Source: Paraburkholderia solitsugae
GTDB lineage: Bacteria; Pseudomonadota; Gammaproteobacteria; Burkholderiales; Burkholderiaceae
DNA length: 64,000 nucleotides
Reading direction: 5' to 3'
NCBI RefSeq assembly: GCF_013177695.1
Contig: NZ_WOEY01000096.1
Coordinates: 1-64,000 of the forward strand
Under the pieces are notes generated by a model. The model had not been told where the DNA came from, ran no database searches, and saw only the letters and a program-made list of their open reading frames with translations. Position numbers and translations under genes: made by a program. Shown here piece by piece: positions 16,269 through 25,037 of the stretch (positions within the stretch are counted from its first letter, which is position 1; every line of letters starts with the position of its first letter).

Positions 16269-16694
16269 ATGACCCGACTTCGAATCACCTCCTGCGGCCA
16301 CGTCTTTACCGCCGAAACGCATCCTGACGCGCCGGAAACGGTGGCCGCCTTTCTGAAACTCCTGCCGTACCGGCAGAAGATCATCCACGTGCGCTGGAGC
16401 GGCGAGGGCTGCTGGGTTCCGCTTGGCGACTTCAAACTCGAAAACGATGGCGCGGCAGTCGGCTTCGAGAATCACACGAGCCACCCGTCGGTTGGAGACA
16501 TCCTGTTCTACCCGGGCGGTTACAGCGAAACGGAGATCATCCTCGCGTACGGCTCGTGCTGTTTCGCAAGCAAGATGGGCCAGCTCGCGGGCAATCACTT
16601 CCTGACCATCGTCGAAGGCCGCGAAAAGCTGCGCGAACTCGGCACCAAGGTGCTGTGGGAAGGCGCACAAGACGTGCTGTTCGAGAAGATCTGA
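16269..16694 (+). CDS. DUF3830 family protein
   Basis: 141 residues matching the DUF3830 family, small proteins with a cyclophilin-like fold and no settled activity. Visible landmarks are VRWSGEGCWVPLGDF near residues 40-54, SHPSVGDILFYPGG in the middle, and EIILAYGSCCFASKMGQLAGNHF in the C-terminal half. Such genes usually neighbour transporters and hydrolases for carboxylic acids or amides, which fits the adjoining MFS genes. The start is the first in-frame ATG (16269). No strong ribosome site is visible. Confidence 0.8.
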   Translation: MTRLRITSCGHVFTAETHPDAPETVAAFLKLLPYRQKIIHVRWSGEGCWVPLGDFKLENDGAAVGFENHTSHPSVGDILFYPGGYSETEIILAYGSCCFASKMGQLAGNHFLTIVEGREKLRELGTKVLWEGAQDVLFEKI

Positions 16695-16845
16695 GGGCGG
16701 TGTGGGCAGCAGATTGGCTGCCTCGCTCGACATGGCGTACCAGTGGTAGCCGGGGAATAAGGGTAAGAGCGCGCGCGGTCGCGCGCGCGTCGATAAGCTT
16801 TTTTCCCACCCCGCACATTGCATCGTGCGGGGTGCCGTTCAACAC

Positions 16846-16974
16846 TTACCGGAACAGCTTCATCGCTTGCGAGAGCGTATTGATCACGCCCCATGCCAGC
16901 GGCAGCGTCACATACAGCCAGAAGACGGCGAGCTTGACCTTGTTGGTCGGATGAACGGCTTGAATGGTCGACAT
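16846..16974 (-). CDS. Small membrane protein partner of an MFS transporter (42 aa)
   Basis: A 42-residue reading frame from the ATG at 16974, with AAGGAG 6 nt upstream, ends at TAA 16846. It begins MSTIQAVHPTNKVKLAVF and has one hydrophobic helix (about residues 15-34). It follows the MFS remnant at 16985 by 10 nt. Its position and sequence fit the small subunits seen behind oxalate/formate-antiporter-type MFS genes. Although the MFS gene is broken, this partner looks intact. Confidence 0.6.
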   Translation of the reverse strand: MSTIQAVHPTNKVKLAVFWLYVTLPLAWGVINTLSQAMKLFR

Positions 16975-16984
16975 GCGAGTCTCC

Positions 16985-17405
16985 TTAGGCGCCTTTGGCG
17001 AGTTGTGCGTCAGTCATGTGGTGCTTGTCGTCGACACGCTTGACCAGCAGCACAACCATGATGTGGATCGTCATCGTGTAGGCATCCGCCTTTGCAACGC
17101 CGTGCGCCACTTCATACGCACGGATGTAATTCACCAGCACGGGACCCGCGACACCGGCTGCAGCCCAGGCGGTCAGCAGACGGCCGTGAATGCCGCCGAC
17201 GAACGCGGTGCCGAACATGTCCGCGAGATACGCGGGCACCGTTGAGAAGCCGCCACCGTACATCGACAGGATCACGCAGTACGCGAGCACGAACAGGGCG
17301 ATCTGGCCGGAAGCCACGAAGCCGGGCACGAGGTAGTACAGCACAGCGCCGAGCGCGAAGAAGATGAAGTAGGTGTTCTTGCGGCCGAGCCAGTCCGAAG
17401 CCGAA
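16985..17405 (-). pseudogene. C-terminal remnant of an OxlT/YhjX-type MFS transporter
   Basis: The minus-strand frame reads SDWLGRKNTYFIFFALGAVLYYLVPG and on through MYGGGFSTVPAYLADMFG and GGIHGRLLTAWAAAGVAGPVLVNYIR to a TAA at 16985. This is the last third of an MFS transporter, about 140 residues. The first two thirds are missing: the frame starts within a few bases of the terminator of the MHS transporter gene. A helix also seems shortened, as MTIHIMVVLLV runs straight into KRVDDKHHMTDAQLAKG. It is a deletion remnant. Expression could only occur by read-through. Confidence 0.75.
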
Positions 17406-17410
17406 GCCCG

Positions 17411-17454
17411 AAAAGAAACGGGCCGGCATTGGCACTTTCGCCAAGCCGGCCCGT
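17411..17454 (-). terminator. Rho-independent terminator of the MHS transporter gene
   Basis: On the minus strand ACGGGCCGGC pairs with GCCGGCCCGT around a 17-nt loop and is followed by TTTCTTTT. It sits 22 nt after the transporter stop and right against the MFS remnant. Confidence 0.8.
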
Positions 17455-17475
17455 CGCAACCGTTACCGGCAAGAA

Positions 17476-18804
17476 TCAGGCGACCGTGCGCCCGGTCTTC
17501 ATCTTCGCGGCCACCAGCACCGAGATCAGGCAGCCGATCGCCAGATAGGCCGCCACCGGATGCCAGGAGCCGCCGGCAAAGCTGACCAGCGCCACCGCGA
17601 TAAACGGTGTGAAGCCGCCGCCGACCACGCTCGCCACTTGATAGCCGACGCCCGCGCCGCTATAGCGATACTCGGTGCCGAACAGTTCGGTGAACATCGG
17701 TTGCTGCACGCTCACGACCATGTCGTGGGCGACGTTGGCGAGCATGACGGCGAAGATCACGATCCACACCGTCGAGCGGGCTTCGAGCGCGAGAAAGAAC
17801 GGCACCGCGCTGAACGTACCGATCAGCGCACCGATGATATACACGCGCCGGCGGCCGAAGCGGTCCGCAAGCCACGCGAAACAGGGGATCGTCACGCAGC
17901 TCACCGCGCCGACCAGCAGGCCGATCGAGAGGAAGAACTCGCGCGGCATGTGCAGATTCGCCGTCGAGTAGTTCAGTGCGAACGCCGTCACGATATACAT
18001 CGTGAACAATTCGGCAAGCCGCAGCGCGATGATCAGCAGGAAAGCCTTGGGGTGCTTCAGCAATGCCTCAACGATCGGCAGCCGCACGCTGCGTTCACCG
18101 TGCTCGCCGACTTTCTCGACGAACTCCTTTGATTCTTCCATGCTCGAGCGAATCCACAGCGCGATCAGCACCAGCACCACACTGAACAGGAAGGGCAGGC
18201 GCCAGCCCCAGCTCAGGAATGACGCGTTGTCCATCGAGCGGCTGATGATCGCGATAAGGCCGGTCGAGAGCACCAGCCCCACGCCATAGCCGACCTGCAC
18301 GCCGCTGCTGTAGAACGCCTTCTTCTTCTCCGGCGCGCTTTCGACCGCCATCAACGCCGCGCCGCCCCATTCGCCGCCGACCGCGAAGCCCTGGATCGCG
18401 CGCAACGTGACGAGCAGCACCGGCGCCCACCAGCCGATGCTGGAGAAGGCTGGCAGCAGGCCGATCGCGGCGGTTGAGAGGCCCATCATCATCACCGTGA
18501 GGACCAGCATGCGCTTGCGTCCAAGCCGGTCACCGTAGTGGCCGAACACGAAGCCGCCAAGCGGCCGGAACAGAAAGCCAACGCCGAAGGTCGCGAATGC
18601 GGCGAGCGTGCCCATCGCCGGGCTGACCTTGGGGAAGAACTCGGCGTTGAAGACGAGCGCGGCGACAATGCCGTACAGCAGGAAGTCGTACCAGTCGACC
18701 ACGGCGCCGATGAAGCTGCCGAGCGCCGCTTTGCGTGCCCGGCTGCGCGCCGTGCGGTTGTCGGCGATGGCCGTTTTCGGCGCTTTGGGGATGGTGGTAC
18801 TCAT
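17476..18804 (-). CDS. MFS transporter of the metabolite:H+ symporter (MHS, ShiA/ProP-like) family
   Basis: 442 residues, about 12 transmembrane helices. The MHS hallmarks are visible: GAVVDWYDFLLYG in helix 1 (residues 33-45), the RPLGG-x-FGHYGDRLGRKRM loop 2-3, RAIQGFAVGGEWGGA in helix 4, and a second LADRFGRRRVY loop in the C-terminal half. It is expected to import an organic acid with protons in the inner membrane. It is divergent from the GntR gene (19378) and possibly under its control. The upstream 5' region is the 18805-19377 gap. Confidence 0.9.
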   Translation of the reverse strand: MSTTIPKAPKTAIADNRTARSRARKAALGSFIGAVVDWYDFLLYGIVAALVFNAEFFPKVSPAMGTLAAFATFGVGFLFRPLGGFVFGHYGDRLGRKRMLVLTVMMMGLSTAAIGLLPAFSSIGWWAPVLLVTLRAIQGFAVGGEWGGAALMAVESAPEKKKAFYSSGVQVGYGVGLVLSTGLIAIISRSMDNASFLSWGWRLPFLFSVVLVLIALWIRSSMEESKEFVEKVGEHGERSVRLPIVEALLKHPKAFLLIIALRLAELFTMYIVTAFALNYSTANLHMPREFFLSIGLLVGAVSCVTIPCFAWLADRFGRRRVYIIGALIGTFSAVPFFLALEARSTVWIVIFAVMLANVAHDMVVSVQQPMFTELFGTEYRYSGAGVGYQVASVVGGGFTPFIAVALVSFAGGSWHPVAAYLAIGCLISVLVAAKMKTGRTVA

Positions 18805-19377
18805 GACGATGTCTCCTTCGAACTTTCGGGGTACTGTCTGGACGCGCGCGGCAGATGCTGGGCAGTGGCCGCTGCGGGCCTATCACAGGATTCCCCGAAG
18901 GTTAATGATGTGAAGCGGTTGACACAATCCGCATTCGGGTGAAATTGCGCGATCATCGAACGTTGCTGCGCGAATAGCGCGCGTTTTGCGCGTTTACACC
19001 GAGCCTCGTCTGTTTGGACAGGTAGAGGAACCGCTCGCGGGTCGCCCGTGCTACCTTGAGCATGCAAACCTAAAAACAACAACATCGGCTGATATACTAC
19101 ATACGGAATATTGATTGTTGCGGCATTGCAGCATATGATTGAGCTATCTGTTCATTCAATCATTCGGAGTTACAAATGGAATTTGTTCCTCTCGCGCTGC
19201 TTGCCGTTGCTGTCGTTGGGTTAGGCTCTGCCGCCACCGTCCTGCTGACCCGCTGGATCCCGCAGCCGGTTGCGCAACTTGCAGCGCAACATGGCAGGTT
19301 CGTCGGCCTGGGCGAGCAAGATAGCGGCATGGCTGCGGCGGCGCCGTATCGGGCACATGTTCAACAAGAGGCGATGA
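18805..19377. promoter_or_regulatory. Divergent MHS/GntR promoter region
   Basis: 573 bp. AT-rich stretches lie at 19085-19165. A 7-bp inverted repeat TGATTGA (19136-19142) and TCAATCA (19156-19162), and a nearby TGATATACTA, are possible GntR-type operator elements. A 74-codon frame at 19176-19400 (MEFVPLALL..., one hydrophobic stretch) has a weak CGGAG upstream but overlaps the GntR start and has no recognised relatives, so I do not call it a gene. Confidence 0.4.
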
Positions 19378-20097
19378 ATGTCGTCAGAACTTCAAACTGA
19401 AGCAGTGGCCACACCCTTGATGTTGTCATTGCAGCCGATCGGCGTGAGCGCGAGCTTGCGCGACCAGGCGTATGCCATGCTCCGCCAGGCCATTGCCGAC
19501 GCGGATATCTACCAGACTCGCGAAGAAATCCGCCTCGACGAGCGCGTGCTGAGCGAATCACTGGGCGTGAGCCGCACGCCGGTGCGCGAAGCGATGACAC
19601 TGCTCGAGCAGGAGGGCTTTCTGCGCATGGTGCCGCGGCGCGGCATCTACATCGTGCGCAAGAGCAAGCGTGAGATCGTTGAAATGATCCAGATGTGGGC
19701 CGCGCTCGAAAGCATGGCGGCGCGTCTGGCCACGTTGCACGCCACGGACGAGGAAATTGCCCGCCTGCGGCACATGTTCGACAATTTCCGCGACGCCACG
19801 CCGGCCGAGCACATCGCCGAGTATTCCGACGCCAACATCGCGTTTCATCAGGCGATCGTCGAGTTGTCGAAGTCGCAGATCATTCTCGACACGATCAAGA
19901 ACATCTTCATCCACGTGCGGGCGATTCGCCGCATGACCATTTCGCAGAGCGACCGCGCGTCGCGTTCGATCGTCGACCACCTGCGCATTATCGAGGCGCT
20001 GGAGCAGCGCGACACTGAACTGGCTGAGCGCCTGACTCGCCAGCATTCGCTCGATCTGGCGGCGTTCGTCGAAGCGAATTGCGATTTTCTGGATTGA
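19378..20097 (+). CDS. GntR-family regulator, FadR/FCD subfamily
   Basis: 239 residues. The N-terminal winged helix contains DERVLSESLGVSRTPVREAMTLLEQEGFLRMVPRRG (residues about 50-85; shown here only to mark the segment). The C-terminal FCD ligand-binding domain follows, with the EIVEMIQMWAALESMAARLA helix, a DANIAFHQAIVE segment and HLRIIEALEQRD-type metal-ligand histidines. The ATG is preceded by GAGGCG. It lies upstream of the TPP-enzyme operon and is divergent from the MHS transporter, so it most likely controls both in response to an organic acid. A strong terminator separates it from the operon. Confidence 0.9.
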   Translation: MSSELQTEAVATPLMLSLQPIGVSASLRDQAYAMLRQAIADADIYQTREEIRLDERVLSESLGVSRTPVREAMTLLEQEGFLRMVPRRGIYIVRKSKREIVEMIQMWAALESMAARLATLHATDEEIARLRHMFDNFRDATPAEHIAEYSDANIAFHQAIVELSKSQIILDTIKNIFIHVRAIRRMTISQSDRASRSIVDHLRIIEALEQRDTELAERLTRQHSLDLAAFVEANCDFLD

Positions 20098-20132
20098 TGG
20101 TTGCGTAGGCGCCTGATTGGCGCCACGAATGC

Positions 20133-20177
20133 AAAAAGGCCTGCGGTGATGTCATCACCGCAGGCCTTTTTGCTTTT
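20133..20177. terminator. Strong bidirectional terminator after the GntR gene
   Basis: A perfect 18-bp stem (20133-20150 with 20154-20171) has a 3-nt loop. It is A5-flanked on one side and T5-flanked on the other, then GCTTTT. Confidence 0.9.
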
Positions 20178-20345
20178 CCGACCGGCATGCGTCTGGCGAG
20201 GCTGGCAAGCAAATGGCTCAACGCTGCACCACCAGAATCGTCTCCCCAATGCCGTGTCCAGCCGGCGTCTTCGACTCATATCCGTGAGTGTTCACCGTCT
20301 CGTCGCTCGAAAGCTGTCGTTTTTGCAGTACGGGATAAGCTCTGC

Positions 20346-20380
20346 TTGACGGCACACAAAATATGGTATGTGATATATCA
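20346..20380 (+). promoter_or_regulatory. Promoter/operator region of the TPP-enzyme operon
   Basis: TTGACG at 20346-20351 is a good -35 match. The following AT-rich ATATGGTATG and the perfect 10-bp palindrome TGATATATCA (20371-20380) fall where a -10 and operator would be. A related TGATATACTA occurs in the GntR upstream region. The assignment to GntR is inference. The rest of the 325-bp gap (20098-20422) holds only the terminator. Confidence 0.4.
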
Positions 20381-20422
20381 AAAGAGCGGCCGTTGCAACG
20401 ACCGATTGACTTGGAGACGACC

Positions 20423-22186
20423 ATGTCCGCAGTTGTTCCATCCCTAAATCCCGCCACAGGCAGCACGACGGCCGAAGACACGCTCAAGCAGAAGACCCGC
20501 AATGCCGGTGTCGTCTCGGGTGGCCATCTGGTTGCCAAAGCGCTGAAAAACGAAGGGGTCGACACGATCTTCACGCTGTGCGGTGGCCACATCATCGATA
20601 TCTACGACGGTTGTGTCGACGAAGGGATTCGCATCATCGACGTGCGCCACGAGCAGGTCGCCGCGCACGCAGCGGACGGTTACGCGCGGCAGACCGGCAA
20701 GCTCGGCTGCGTGGTGACGACGGCGGGCCCGGGGTGCATGAACGCGGTGACGGGCACCGCGACGGCATTCCGCTCGGAAAGTCCGGTCCTGCATATCGGC
20801 GGGCAGGGCGCCCTGACGCAGCACAAGATGGGCTCGCTGCAAGATCTGCCGCATGTCGACATCATGGCGCCGATCACCAAATTCGCGGCCAGCGTGCCGA
20901 GCACTGAGCGGGTCGCCGACATGATCTCGATGGCGGCGCGCGAATGCTTCAACGGCGCGCCCGGTCCGGCGTACCTCGAAATTCCGCGTGACGTGCTCGA
21001 CCGCGAAGTGGAGTTGACGCGCGCGGTGGTGCCGCAGCCGGGCCATTATCGGGCGTCGACCCGATCGATCGGCGATCCGCGCGATATCGAGAAACTCGCC
21101 GACATCCTCGTCAATGCCGAGCGGCCCGCGATTCTGTACGGCCAGCAGGTATGGACCGCGCGCGGGCATGAAGAAGCGATTGCGCTGCTGCGCGGCCTCG
21201 ACATTCCCGGCTACTTCAACGGTGCAAGCCGTGGACTATTGCCGCCGGGCGATCCGCACCACTTCGACCGCACCCGCTCACAGGCTTTTGCGAATGCCGA
21301 TGTGCTGATCGTTGTCGGCACGCCGTTCGATTTCCGCATGGGTTACGGCAAGCGCATTAGCCGCGAGTTGACGCTGGTGCAGATCGACATGGACTATCGC
21401 ACGGTCGGCAAGAACCGCGATATCGATCTTGGTCTGGTCGGCGATCCGGGCGCGATTCTGGCTGCCGTGTTGCAGGCGGCGAGCGGCCGTCTCAAAGACG
21501 ACAAGCGCCAGGCGCGACGCAAATGGATGACGCAGTTGCAGGACGCCGAAGCCGTCGCGACTGAAAAGCTGATGCCGCTTTTCAAGTCCAACAGCACGCC
21601 GATCCATCCCTATCGCGTCGCTTACGAACTCAACGAATTCCTCTCAGACGACACCGTGTACATCGGCGATGGCGGCGACGTCGTCACGATTTCCGCGCAA
21701 GCGGTGCGTCCTCGCCGCCCGGGGCAATGGATGGACCCGGGCGCACTCGGCTCGCTCGGCGTCGGCACCGGCTTCGCACTCGCCGCCAAGCTCGCGCATC
21801 CGCACAAAGAAGTGCTGTGCTACTACGGCGACGGCTCGTTCGGCATGACGGCGTTCGACATGGAAACGGCCAACCGTTTCGGCGCGCCGTATCTCGCGGT
21901 GATCGGCAACAACTCGGCGATGAACCAGATCCGCTACGGCCAGCTCGCGAAGTACGGTGAAGCGCGCGGCAATGTCGGCAATCTGTTGAGCGACGTGCCG
22001 TTCAGCAAGTTCGCGGAAATGCTCGGCGGCTATGGCGAAGAAGTGCGCGACCCGGCGCAGATAGCCGGCGCATTGCAGCGCGCTCGCGAAGCGATTCATC
22101 GTACGGGCCGCTCGGCGATCGTGAATATCTGGGTCGACCCGCGCGAGTACGCGCCGGGGACCAAGAATCAGACCATGTACAAGTAA
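20423..22186 (+). CDS. Thiamine-pyrophosphate-dependent enzyme, 2-hydroxyacyl-CoA lyase / oxalyl-CoA decarboxylase-like
   Basis: 587 residues from the ATG at 20423 (TTGGAGACGACC upstream). Three-domain ThDP fold: the N-terminal Pyr domain with the catalytic glutamate in RHEQVAAHAADGYAR, a central domain, and the C-terminal PP domain with the GDGSFGM...NN ThDP/Mg motif (about residues 470-500). A QDLPHVDIMAPITKFA stretch is reminiscent of 2-hydroxyacyl-CoA lyases rather than acetolactate synthase. It is followed 29 nt later by frc, pointing to an acyl-CoA substrate: either oxalyl-CoA decarboxylation or cleavage of a 2-hydroxyacyl-CoA to formyl-CoA plus an aldehyde. It does not look like orthodox Oxc at the N terminus. 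Function is therefore unresolved. Confidence 0.75.
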   Translation: MSAVVPSLNPATGSTTAEDTLKQKTRNAGVVSGGHLVAKALKNEGVDTIFTLCGGHIIDIYDGCVDEGIRIIDVRHEQVAAHAADGYARQTGKLGCVVTTAGPGCMNAVTGTATAFRSESPVLHIGGQGALTQHKMGSLQDLPHVDIMAPITKFAASVPSTERVADMISMAARECFNGAPGPAYLEIPRDVLDREVELTRAVVPQPGHYRASTRSIGDPRDIEKLADILVNAERPAILYGQQVWTARGHEEAIALLRGLDIPGYFNGASRGLLPPGDPHHFDRTRSQAFANADVLIVVGTPFDFRMGYGKRISRELTLVQIDMDYRTVGKNRDIDLGLVGDPGAILAAVLQAASGRLKDDKRQARRKWMTQLQDAEAVATEKLMPLFKSNSTPIHPYRVAYELNEFLSDDTVYIGDGGDVVTISAQAVRPRRPGQWMDPGALGSLGVGTGFALAAKLAHPHKEVLCYYGDGSFGMTAFDMETANRFGAPYLAVIGNNSAMNQIRYGQLAKYGEARGNVGNLLSDVPFSKFAEMLGGYGEEVRDPAQIAGALQRAREAIHRTGRSAIVNIWVDPREYAPGTKNQTMYK

Positions 22187-22215
22187 TACGCGCTGATCTT
22201 CAGGAGACTTGAAAA

Positions 22216-23463
22216 ATGAGCAAAGCACTCGAAGGTGTACGCATTCTCGATTTCACGCATGTGCAATCGGGCCCGACCTGCACGCAGTTGCTCGCGTGGT
22301 TCGGCGCCGACGTGATCAAGGTGGAGCGGGCCGGAGCTGGCGATATCACGCGTGAGCAACTACGCGATATTCCCGACGTGGACAGCTTGTACTTCACGAT
22401 GCTCAATCACAACAAACGCTCGGTCACGATCGATACCAAGAACCCGGAAGGCAAGCAGGTTCTCGAGACGTTGATCCAGAAATGCGACGTGCTGGTGGAG
22501 AATTTCGCACCGGGTGCGCTGGACCGGATGGGCTTCACCTGGGAGCGGATTCAGGAATTGAATCCGCGCATGATCGTGGCTTCGGTGAAGGGCTTTGGCC
22601 CCGGCCCTTACGAGGACTGCAAGGTCTATGAGAACGTCGCGCAATGCGCGGGCGGCGCGGCCTCGACCACCGGTTTCGACGATGGGCCACCCGTGGTGAC
22701 CGGCGCGCAGATCGGCGACAGCGGCACGGGCTTGCATCTGGCGCTGGGCATTGTCACGGCGCTGTATCAGCGCACGCAAACGGGGCGCGGGCAGAAGGTG
22801 CTTGCGGCCATGCAGGACGGCGTGCTGAACCTGTGCCGCGTGAAACTGCGCGACCAGCAGCGGCTCGAACGCACCGGCACGATGAAAGAGTATCCGCAAT
22901 ATCCGAACGGGGAGTTCGGTGAGGCGGTGCCGCGCGCGGGCAACGCGTCGGGCGGCGGTCAGCCGGGCTGGATTCTGAAGTGCAAGGGCTGGGAGACGGA
23001 TCCGAATGCGTATATCTACTTCATCACGCAGGCGCCGGTGTGGGCGAAGATCTGCAACGTAATCGGCAAGGAAGAGTGGGCCACCGATCCAAACTACGCG
23101 ACACCTGCCGCGCGCTTGCCGCATCTGAAGGACATCTTTGCCGAGATCGAGCGCTGGACCATGACCAAGACCAAGTTCGAGGCCATGCAGATTCTCAACA
23201 AATACGACATTCCGTGCGGACCGATTCTGTCGATGAAGGAAATCGCCGAAGAGCCGTCGCTGCGCAAAACCGGCACGATTGTCGAAGTAGATCATCCGAC
23301 CCGCGGCAAGTATTTGACGGTCGGCAATCCTATCAAACTGTCCGACAGCCCAACCGAAGTCAAGCGCTCACCGCTGCTGGGTGAACACACCGACGAGGTG
23401 ATGGCCGAACTCGGCTACTCGCCCGCGCAGATCAGCGCATTGCGGACCGCCGGCGCAATCTGA
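22216..23463 (+). CDS. frc: Formyl-CoA transferase, class III CoA-transferase (Frc-like)
   Basis: 415 residues, very similar in wording to Oxalobacter formyl-CoA:oxalate CoA-transferase from MSKALEGVRILDFTHVQ onwards. The catalytic aspartate is Asp168 in GAQIGDSGTG. The glycine loop reads GNASGGGQPGW, with one Gly of the usual four replaced by Ser. About a dozen residues before this loop are missing relative to the 428-residue enzyme. It transfers CoA from formyl-CoA to a carboxylate such as oxalate. It is co-transcribed with the TPP enzyme upstream and the FAA hydrolase downstream. If the TPP enzyme releases formyl-CoA, the pair forms a CoA-recycling cycle. Confidence 0.88.
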   Translation: MSKALEGVRILDFTHVQSGPTCTQLLAWFGADVIKVERAGAGDITREQLRDIPDVDSLYFTMLNHNKRSVTIDTKNPEGKQVLETLIQKCDVLVENFAPGALDRMGFTWERIQELNPRMIVASVKGFGPGPYEDCKVYENVAQCAGGAASTTGFDDGPPVVTGAQIGDSGTGLHLALGIVTALYQRTQTGRGQKVLAAMQDGVLNLCRVKLRDQQRLERTGTMKEYPQYPNGEFGEAVPRAGNASGGGQPGWILKCKGWETDPNAYIYFITQAPVWAKICNVIGKEEWATDPNYATPAARLPHLKDIFAEIERWTMTKTKFEAMQILNKYDIPCGPILSMKEIAEEPSLRKTGTIVEVDHPTRGKYLTVGNPIKLSDSPTEVKRSPLLGEHTDEVMAELGYSPAQISALRTAGAI

Positions 23464-23494
23464 GCGTTCAACGTGACAGGTCAAGGAGTGACGT

Positions 23495-24280
23495 ATGGAT
23501 GCATGGATGCGTTTCATGTCGAGCGACGGTGAAGTCGTTTTCGGCCGGGTGGAAGGCGGTTATCTGCACGAGTACAAAAGTCTCGATCAACCGGTGCCGA
23601 CCGGCGCGGTGTTGTCGACACGTGCCCTCACGCCGCTCGCGCCTTGCGCACCCGGCAAGATCGTCGCGTTGTGGAATAACTTTCACGCGCTCGCGGCGAA
23701 GCTCGACAAACCTGTGCCGGCGCATCCGCTTTTTCTGCTGAAGCCTGCGGAATCGGTGATCGGTTCGGGTGAAGCGATCCGCCGGCCGCCCAGTTACGCG
23801 GGGAAGATCGTCTACGAAGGCGAGCTCGGCATTGTGATCGGGCGGCGCTGTCGCGATGCGAGTGCTGAACAGGCTGCGGAATCGATCTTTGGCTACACGC
23901 TTGTCAACGACGTGACCGCCGCTGATCTGCTGAACGAGAATCCCCACTTCCCGCAATGGTGCCGCGCGAAGGGCTTCGACACGTTCTGCTGCATCGGACC
24001 TTCGATCGTCTCCGGTTTCGACTGGCGCGCAGCGCGTCTCGTGACGACAGTCGACGGTGTGGAGCGGCAGAACTATCCGCTCGCGGATATGGTGTTTTCG
24101 CCGGCCGAGCAGGTGCGTCTGATTTCACAGGACATCACGCTCGAACCAGGTGACGTGATCGCCTGCGGCACCTCGGTCGGCGTTGGATCGATCAAGGACG
24201 GCGCGACGGTAACGATCACGATCGACGGGATCGGCACGCTAAGCAACACGTTGGCCGCTGCGTGCGAGGTAGCGCTATGA
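23495..24280 (+). CDS. Fumarylacetoacetate hydrolase family protein
   Basis: 261 residues. The FAH fold is recognised from KIVYEGELGIVIG (metal-binding glutamates, about residues 104-116) and YTLVNDVTAADLL (aspartate ligand, about 134-146), with a GVGSIKDG-like turn near the C terminus. Family members hydrolyse, decarboxylate or hydrate 2-oxo acids, including acylpyruvases and oxaloacetate decarboxylases. The start has AAGGAG 8 nt upstream and follows frc by 31 nt. Which reaction it adds to the module is unclear. Confidence 0.85.
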   Translation: MDAWMRFMSSDGEVVFGRVEGGYLHEYKSLDQPVPTGAVLSTRALTPLAPCAPGKIVALWNNFHALAAKLDKPVPAHPLFLLKPAESVIGSGEAIRRPPSYAGKIVYEGELGIVIGRRCRDASAEQAAESIFGYTLVNDVTAADLLNENPHFPQWCRAKGFDTFCCIGPSIVSGFDWRAARLVTTVDGVERQNYPLADMVFSPAEQVRLISQDITLEPGDVIACGTSVGVGSIKDGATVTITIDGIGTLSNTLAAACEVAL

Positions 24281-24921
24281 CGCGACGGCCGCGGCTCGTT
24301 GCGCTGCTGGGCGGCGCCATGGGGCTCGCTGGCATGGCGGGCGGGTTTGCGCGCTATCTGTCGGCGGCGGCGCAGGCGGATGTCGAGCGCATTGAACTCT
24401 ATGCGGCGGTCTTCTTTGGTGCGCTGGTCTTCGCCACATCCGCAATCGCATTCTGCAAACTGCGCGGCACGTTGGACCTGAGCGCGGCAGCGCGTCCGGG
24501 CCATGGCATTGTCAATGTGTCGGCGCTGCTGCTGTGTGGATGGCTGGGTTACGGTTTCGTCACTGAACATGCGCAGCCGTTCGGACTCGCTGCGCTGCTT
24601 GCGACGAGCGCGCTTGCCGTTGCGCTAGGCATGCATCTGACGATCAATCGCGCGTACTCGAACGAACGCGACTCACACACGCATGCGTTTGCCGGACATT
24701 GCCAGGGATTTGCGCTCGAGCGGCACGGACTATTGGCGCGTATCGAATGGCACGGTGACGAAGAGCAGGCATGGGTGCTGCGTGAGATCGCACCAGGCTT
24801 GGTGCGCGCGGCAGCATACCGGCACCGCCGCGGCTGGCGTGGCAGTGGGAACATGGGCGCACAAAAACGCGGGTCGGTCCGCCAACGGGCCACTCACTGC
24901 GCAATGTGCCGTCAAAGATGA
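24277..24921 (+). CDS. PntB-like transmembrane fragment with unrelated C-terminal tail
   Basis: 214 residues starting at ATG 24277, overlapping the FAA-hydrolase stop by 4 nt (ATGA). Residues about 10-125 form four hydrophobic helices and resemble only the middle membrane section of the NAD(P) transhydrogenase beta subunit. YAAVFFGALVFATSAIAFCKLRG and PGHGIVNVSALLLCGWLGYGF correspond to PntB segments of similar order. The nucleotide-binding domain of PntB and its following helices are absent. The last ~85 residues are Arg/His/Trp-rich and unfamiliar, as expected for out-of-frame or decayed sequence. It is either a remnant of a pntB gene carried with the operon or a reduced membrane protein. 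The overlap suggests it is still translated. Confidence 0.55.
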   Translation: MTRRPRLVALLGGAMGLAGMAGGFARYLSAAAQADVERIELYAAVFFGALVFATSAIAFCKLRGTLDLSAAARPGHGIVNVSALLLCGWLGYGFVTEHAQPFGLAALLATSALAVALGMHLTINRAYSNERDSHTHAFAGHCQGFALERHGLLARIEWHGDEEQAWVLREIAPGLVRAAAYRHRRGWRGSGNMGAQKRGSVRQRATHCAMCRQR

Positions 24922-25037
24922 ATAGACCGACGCGTCGAGCGGCAAGCAGCGCGAATGGCGGGATCGCCCCGCCGAAGCCTTTATTCGCCGGTTGCCGTGA
25001 AATCGCTGTAGTTAAAGTTTTATTGGCTTTCCATCGC

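Noticed and set aside
19176..19400. A 74-codon frame starting MEFVPLALL
   Set aside because: Overlaps the GntR start; weak ribosome site; unrecognised. Possible but not supported.
20423..23463. Straight assignment as an oxalate operon (oxc-frc)
   Set aside because: Frc is convincing, but the TPP enzyme lacks the Oxc-like N-terminal wording, so oxalate is kept only as one option.
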